Below, piece by piece: positions 56,439 through 60,559 of a stretch of 60,559 bases of DNA. A program made the position numbers and the translations under genes. How positions within the stretch are numbered: the first letter of the stretch is position 1; the number at the start of each line of letters is the position of its first letter. Origin of the DNA: a virus; IMG/VR virus record IMGVR_UViG_3300020469_005303, positions 1 to 60,559 of that record; one strand, written 5' to 3'. A model generated the notes under the pieces. The model worked only from the letters and a program-made list of their open reading frames with translations. It searched no databases and was not told where the DNA came from.

Positions 56439-57306
56439 ATTTTTAATAAAATGCGAAGACATTGATATTGGTGATGTTTTATTTGCAAGTAGTGTTGCAA
56501 AAAAAATAAAGCAGGAAAATCCTCCATGTGAAGTTAATTTTAATATAAATTATTTGCAACCACTTGAATTACTTAACAACAACCCGTATATTGATTATGC
56601 TTACTTTAAAGATAGTAAAGGTGAATATACAAAAACTTATACAATAAACAAAAGTAGTCATGATTTAAATTTATCCACATCGGTGGTTTCTCAGTACCAA
56701 CAAATGTGTGAAATCAAAAGTTTCAATGATACCTTTGAAATTTTTACAAATCCCATAAGTGATTATTCTATTGAATGTAGTATGAAAGAGTTAGTGGAAA
56801 TAGACTATTGGAAATCTGATATGATTAAAATATGCTATGTGATGGATTGGGATCGAAAACGTTATATCTTAAATAATTCAACTGACCAATCAAATAGTAG
56901 AAATGCTCATTCAATAACAGAACAACTTAGAGGAAATCGTGATATAATGTTGTTTGCAATTGGAATCGAGTCAAAAGAATCTAAAAACTTTCCTAGCATA
57001 AATTCGTCAAATAAATTTAGTTTCACGGCCAGTTTAATAAAAAATTCAGATTATGTAATTGGACCCGAAGGTTGTTTAACTAACTTATCATCAGCACTTG
57101 GAATCAAAACAATAATAACGACCGATTACATTCATTATACATACGGTACCGATGGAACGAAAACTGACAAAGAAAAAAAATATACAGAACCATTTTTAGG
57201 TCCTTTAAAATATTTTCCAAATTCAGGTCACATTCATCTTGATCCCTATTTAAATGATCATGAAGTGGGAAGCGAAATTTTAAAAATTGTCACACATGGA
57301 AGATAA
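56422..57306 (+). CDS. GT9/heptosyltransferase-like glycosyltransferase inserted in the gp47/46 locus
   Basis: The 294-residue protein begins MNRFLIKCEDIDIGDVLFASSVAKKI and carries DYVIGPEGCLTNLSSALGIKTI. This is the order and spacing of GT9 heptosyltransferases (GDxLLAxP at the start, then a G-PDxGxMHLAAALG-like loop). It overlaps the phosphoesterase by 17 bases and the SbcC-containing ORF by 11, so it is fully embedded. The start is ATG at 56422 or 56431. It is out of place functionally; transfer or domain capture are possibilities. Family call is moderate. Confidence 0.65.
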   Translation: MFVMNRFLIKCEDIDIGDVLFASSVAKKIKQENPPCEVNFNINYLQPLELLNNNPYIDYAYFKDSKGEYTKTYTINKSSHDLNLSTSVVSQYQQMCEIKSFNDTFEIFTNPISDYSIECSMKELVEIDYWKSDMIKICYVMDWDRKRYILNNSTDQSNSRNAHSITEQLRGNRDIMLFAIGIESKESKNFPSINSSNKFSFTASLIKNSDYVIGPEGCLTNLSSALGIKTIITTDYIHYTYGTDGTKTDKEKKYTEPFLGPLKYFPNSGHIHLDPYLNDHEVGSEILKIVTHGR

Positions 57307-59896
57307 AGAAAATTACGTAAAAATAAAAAGACACAACAAGAATAAACCTGTTGTAGTTTATTCTGGTAGTATGATTCAGCAGAATCATGGAGAAAAACCA
57401 ATAGGTCATGGTTATGTTTTGTGGGACTTACCTTCAAAGAAACACATTCATCACGAAGTTCATAATGATTATGGTTATTACACGATTGAAGTTCGTGATG
57501 GAAAATGTGTAAGTGATCTTGATAAACTTCCCAACAAAGCAAGGTTGAGAGTCAAGGTATACAATACAACTGCAACTGAGACTAAAGAAATAATTGCAGA
57601 CATTCGTCAACGAACAAGTATAAGTGACTTGAATGTTACAAGATGCGATGCAATATCTGAGGCAAAAAAATATGATCGAGATAACAAATTTGATTTTGGT
57701 GATATATCACAGGTGCAAGTTCAAAATGAACTGATTGAAGATTATCTTCGTAGAAACTTCGTTGTAGACGATGATCAAGTTCAAACTGCACTTGATATTA
57801 ATAAAGAAGTAAATGATAAACTGATTGTAAAAGAAGTTCTTAGAAATTGCATTTGGAAACCAAAGAAGTTTGAATTTGGCAATATGTTTAGCTACGGAGA
57901 TGCAAATGTAATCGATTTTACTAATATGAAAAGTGTTATGGGGTTGTTTGCTTCAAATGCAAGTGGTAAAAGTAGTGTAATGAGTGCATTAAGTTTTTGT
58001 TTATTTGACAAATGCGATAGAGCATTTAAAGCAGCCCATGTACTTAATACACAAACAGAATCTTTTTACTGCAAAATAAATTTTGAAATCTCAGGAGTGA
58101 ACTACTATATAGATAGAACTGCAACTACTAAAAAGAATGGTGATGTAACTGTCGTTGTTGACTTTTGGAAGTTAGATGAAGATGGTCAACAAGTATCTTT
58201 AAATGGTGAACAACGAGCGGGAACAAATGCTTCTATTCGTGATCATGTTGGTTCATATGATGATTTTGTTTTAACCACACTTAGTCTACAAAATAATAAT
58301 GCTATTTTTATAGATAAAAGTCAAAGTGAACGAAAAGATTTACTTGCACAATTTATGGGCATTGATACATTTGATCAATTGCACACAACTGCATCTGAAG
58401 ATATCAAAGAAATTAATGCACTATTAAAAAGATTTAATCGTGAAGACTTTGATGAAACTTTAGCTGATGTTCAATCAAAACTTGAAGAAACAAATAAAAA
58501 ATATACTCAACAAGATAGTATAACGAATTTGGCATTGCTTGAGCAAAAGAAATTTAACAAACAACTTGCAGATAAAAACTCTCAATTTAAAAATTGTTCC
58601 TTCGATGAAACTTCGGTCAATATAGATGAACTTGAGTTTAACAAAAAGAATTTAAAAGAAAGATTGATTGTAGCAAAAGAAAATAGAGAAGAAGAATCAC
58701 ACAGAAAACAAAAATTAACAACAGTCAGAAAAGAAAAAGTTTCGGACTTAGTCAAGTTGGATGGTGTTGACGAAAAGTATGTTAAAGTTCTAAAAATTCG
58801 TGAGGATATAAATTTGGTTGATAAAGACTTAGCAGTTTTGCGTACATCTGTGAATGCTAAACTAGATAAACTAAAACACTACGATAGTCACGAATATGAT
58901 CCCAAATGTAAATTTTGCGTGAACAATTCAAAAAATCTAATAGAAAGTGCTGAACAAACTAAAGAAGAATTAGATAAAGATAAAGCAGCGGCGGATAAAC
59001 TTGTAACTCAGAAAAACGAGTTATCTAAAATATTAGATGAGTATAAAAATGTTGAATCCGAATATGAACTGCACGGTAACTTAAAAAACGAAACAACACA
59101 ACTTACATATGAAATAAACGAAGCAGACTCGAAAGTACTTGCGTTATCAAGCATGATAGAATCATTAGAAAAAGATATCGTTATCAACAATAAAACTATT
59201 GAAGAGTATTATGAGTGCAAAGACATCATTGAGTTTAATAAAAAACTGCAAATTGAAGTTAATGCTATTGAAAATAAACTACTTGGTATAAATGAATCTG
59301 CAAATACCGAAACTGAAAAACTACAAACTTTATTTGGTGAAGTAAAAATTGTTGAAAAAGAATATGAAGATGTAATTGCGTCAATAGAAGAAGCAAAAGG
59401 ATATGAACGAAAAAAACGAGGATACGAGTTGTATCTTGATGCGGTTAAACGTGATGGTATTTCATATGAACTTATTTCCAAAACGATACCAAGTATTGAA
59501 AGTGAAGTTAATAATATTCTTTCTCAGATTGTTGACTTCGGAATGCAATTAGAAATGGACGGAAAGCATATCTATTCAAAGATTACATATGAAGACAGAC
59601 ATTGGCCATTAGAAATGTGCAGTGGAATGGAACGTTTCATTAGCAGTATCGCAATGCGAGTAGCACTTATTAATGTAAGCAGTCTTCCTCGGTCTAATTT
59701 CCTCGTTATTGACGAAGGATGGGGTTCATTAGATGGAGACAACATAAGTAGTGTATTTAATCTGTTTACCTATTTAAAAGGGCAGTTTGAGTTCATAATG
59801 GTTATAAGTCATTTGGATGTAATGCGTGATATGGTGGACGAGATTATAGAAATTCAAAAAGAAGGTTCTTTTAGTAAGATAAAATACGGAGCATAA
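57296..59896 (+). CDS. gp46: gp47 C-terminal part fused to SbcC/gp46-like ATPase
   Basis: The 866-residue protein opens with the missing SbcD strand (YSGSMIQQNHGE at 22-33) and a capping-type region to about residue 180. It then becomes a Rad50/SbcC ATPase: Walker A ASNASGKSS (about 219-227), a long coiled coil with a CKFC zinc hook at 538-541, an SGME signature, and Walker B FLVIDEGWGSLD near 801. SbcC-type ATPases tether DNA ends for resection with the phosphoesterase. The ATG at 57296 is preferred over a TTG three codons earlier. Fusion of the gp47 tail to gp46 is visible directly. Confidence 0.85.
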   Translation: MEDKENYVKIKRHNKNKPVVVYSGSMIQQNHGEKPIGHGYVLWDLPSKKHIHHEVHNDYGYYTIEVRDGKCVSDLDKLPNKARLRVKVYNTTATETKEIIADIRQRTSISDLNVTRCDAISEAKKYDRDNKFDFGDISQVQVQNELIEDYLRRNFVVDDDQVQTALDINKEVNDKLIVKEVLRNCIWKPKKFEFGNMFSYGDANVIDFTNMKSVMGLFASNASGKSSVMSALSFCLFDKCDRAFKAAHVLNTQTESFYCKINFEISGVNYYIDRTATTKKNGDVTVVVDFWKLDEDGQQVSLNGEQRAGTNASIRDHVGSYDDFVLTTLSLQNNNAIFIDKSQSERKDLLAQFMGIDTFDQLHTTASEDIKEINALLKRFNREDFDETLADVQSKLEETNKKYTQQDSITNLALLEQKKFNKQLADKNSQFKNCSFDETSVNIDELEFNKKNLKERLIVAKENREEESHRKQKLTTVRKEKVSDLVKLDGVDEKYVKVLKIREDINLVDKDLAVLRTSVNAKLDKLKHYDSHEYDPKCKFCVNNSKNLIESAEQTKEELDKDKAAADKLVTQKNELSKILDEYKNVESEYELHGNLKNETTQLTYEINEADSKVLALSSMIESLEKDIVINNKTIEEYYECKDIIEFNKKLQIEVNAIENKLLGINESANTETEKLQTLFGEVKIVEKEYEDVIASIEEAKGYERKKRGYELYLDAVKRDGISYELISKTIPSIESEVNNILSQIVDFGMQLEMDGKHIYSKITYEDRHWPLEMCSGMERFISSIAMRVALINVSSLPRSNFLVIDEGWGSLDGDNISSVFNLFTYLKGQFEFIMVISHLDVMRDMVDEIIEIQKEGSFSKIKYGA

Positions 59897-59910
59897 AACA
59901 TATTTAGATA

Positions 59911-59920
59911 TATATTTATT
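59911..59920 (+). promoter_or_regulatory. Late-promoter-like motif TATATTTATT
   Basis: One mismatch from consensus, in a 43-base gap and 19 bases before the ATG at 59940. Confidence 0.35.
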
Positions 59921-59939
59921 ATGTACCTAAGTTGTATTT

Positions 59940-60559
59940 ATGGAAAATTCCGAAAAAAATCAAGAAGTTCAAGAAACCCTTATAAAAGCAGGATTACGTA
60001 AGGGATACTTTACACTTGTAGAGGGTGTATATGATCCTGGTATTTTAAAAGCCGTATTTCTTGCAGGAGGACCAGGATCAGGCAAATCAGCAACTGTTAA
60101 TACTTTGTTTGATTTAGCTCCTCCTACTAAAAACCTTTCACCAAGTGGATTGAAGGTGGTGAATAGTGATCCTGCGTTTGAAATACTTCTTAAAAAAGCG
60201 GGATACGATTTAAATCTTGCTAAAATGGATGATGAAACTTTTCAAAAAGTAACAAGTGATGATCCAAATAGTATACGTTCTCGGGCAAAAAAAATAATGC
60301 TTAAACAATTTGAGTTATTCAAAGAAGGACGACTTGGAGTCATTGTTGACGGGACGGGTGATGATTACAATAAAATATCAAAACAGAAGAAGGCTTTAGA
60401 AAAACTTGGTTATGATTGTTATATGGTATTTGTAAATACATCACTTGACGTTGCTCAACAAAGAAACGCATCACGTGAACGAAAATTAAAACGATCATTA
60501 GTTAAAAATATTTGGACAGATGTTCAAAAAAATCTTGGAGCATTTCAAAATACATTCGG
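59940..60559 (+). CDS. P-loop kinase/zeta-toxin-like ATPase (partial)
   Basis: The visible 206 residues start at ATG 59940. They contain a Walker A motif FLAGGPGSGKSATV, a nucleic-acid/kinase-type VDGTGDDYNKI segment, and RNASRERKL. This is similar to small phage kinases resembling zeta toxins or polynucleotide kinases. The C-terminus is beyond the window edge. Substrate is unclear. It follows the recombination operon but has its own promoter-like motif, so it may belong to the next block. Confidence 0.75.
   Translation, partial: MENSEKNQEVQETLIKAGLRKGYFTLVEGVYDPGILKAVFLAGGPGSGKSATVNTLFDLAPPTKNLSPSGLKVVNSDPAFEILLKKAGYDLNLAKMDDETFQKVTSDDPNSIRSRAKKIMLKQFELFKEGRLGVIVDGTGDDYNKISKQKKALEKLGYDCYMVFVNTSLDVAQQRNASRERKLKRSLVKNIWTDVQKNLGAFQNTF

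Overview
The window is a segment of a large, A+T-rich tailed bacteriophage genome of the T4-like myovirus type. The evidence is a contiguous set of T4-family proteins: PhoH, a gp55-like late sigma factor, baseplate proteins resembling gp5, gp25, gp6 and gp7, a TOPRIM primase, and gp47/gp46-type recombination proteins. I see no integrase, transposase, rRNA, tRNA or CRISPR array, so this reads as a lytic phage and not a prophage. Lipid-A/LPS-type sugar enzymes, a lipoprotein signal and a UDP-sugar dehydrogenase suggest a Gram-negative host. A marine source is plausible from the gene content, but that is inference.

Layout. (1) 1-10595, minus strand: a tightly packed accessory operon of surface-sugar genes (HldE-type nucleotidyltransferase, cupin sugar isomerase, sulfotransferase, truncated UDP-sugar dehydrogenase, three glycosyltransferases). 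It also holds a DHH phosphoesterase, a putative lipoprotein, a beta-helix protein and small DNA- or zinc-binding proteins. (2) 10636-17747, plus strand: PhoH, tail-fibre-like proteins, a glycosyltransferase and an HD-domain protein. (3) 17860-21314: a small heat-shock protein with a clear terminator, a membrane coiled-coil protein whose reading frame seems to continue by a -1 shift into a Pro/Thr/Ser-repeat tail, and the late sigma factor. (4) 21354-53624: the baseplate and adhesin block. It contains two giant genes (3694 and 3132 codons) built from repeated beta modules, lectin-like, FG-GAP, fibronectin III and dockerin-like units. (5) 53679-60559: a Gly-rich protein, RuvC-like resolvase, primase, and a gp47/gp46 (SbcD/SbcC) system interrupted by a glycosyltransferase gene, then a partial P-loop kinase.

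How the parts fit. The sigma factor probably drives late transcription from a recurrent 10-11 bp A/T motif (TATATTTATA and variants) that lies just upstream of many genes on both strands. The baseplate proteins form the wedge and hub. The giant proteins and the 14-17 kb fibre genes probably present carbohydrate-binding surfaces. The glycan operon could modify host surface polysaccharide or glycosylate virion proteins. The last block supports recombination-dependent replication.

Genes are packed nearly end to end. The longest non-coding stretches are 18355-18478 (terminator plus promoter motif) and 17748-17859 (promoter motif plus structured leader). No gap exceeds 300 bases. The most unusual signals are the ten-copy SWKNFRENVSFSYP module in three virion proteins, the glycosyltransferase inside the gp47/46 locus, the A10 frameshift site at 19556-19565, and the dockerin-like pair at the end of the 3132-residue protein.
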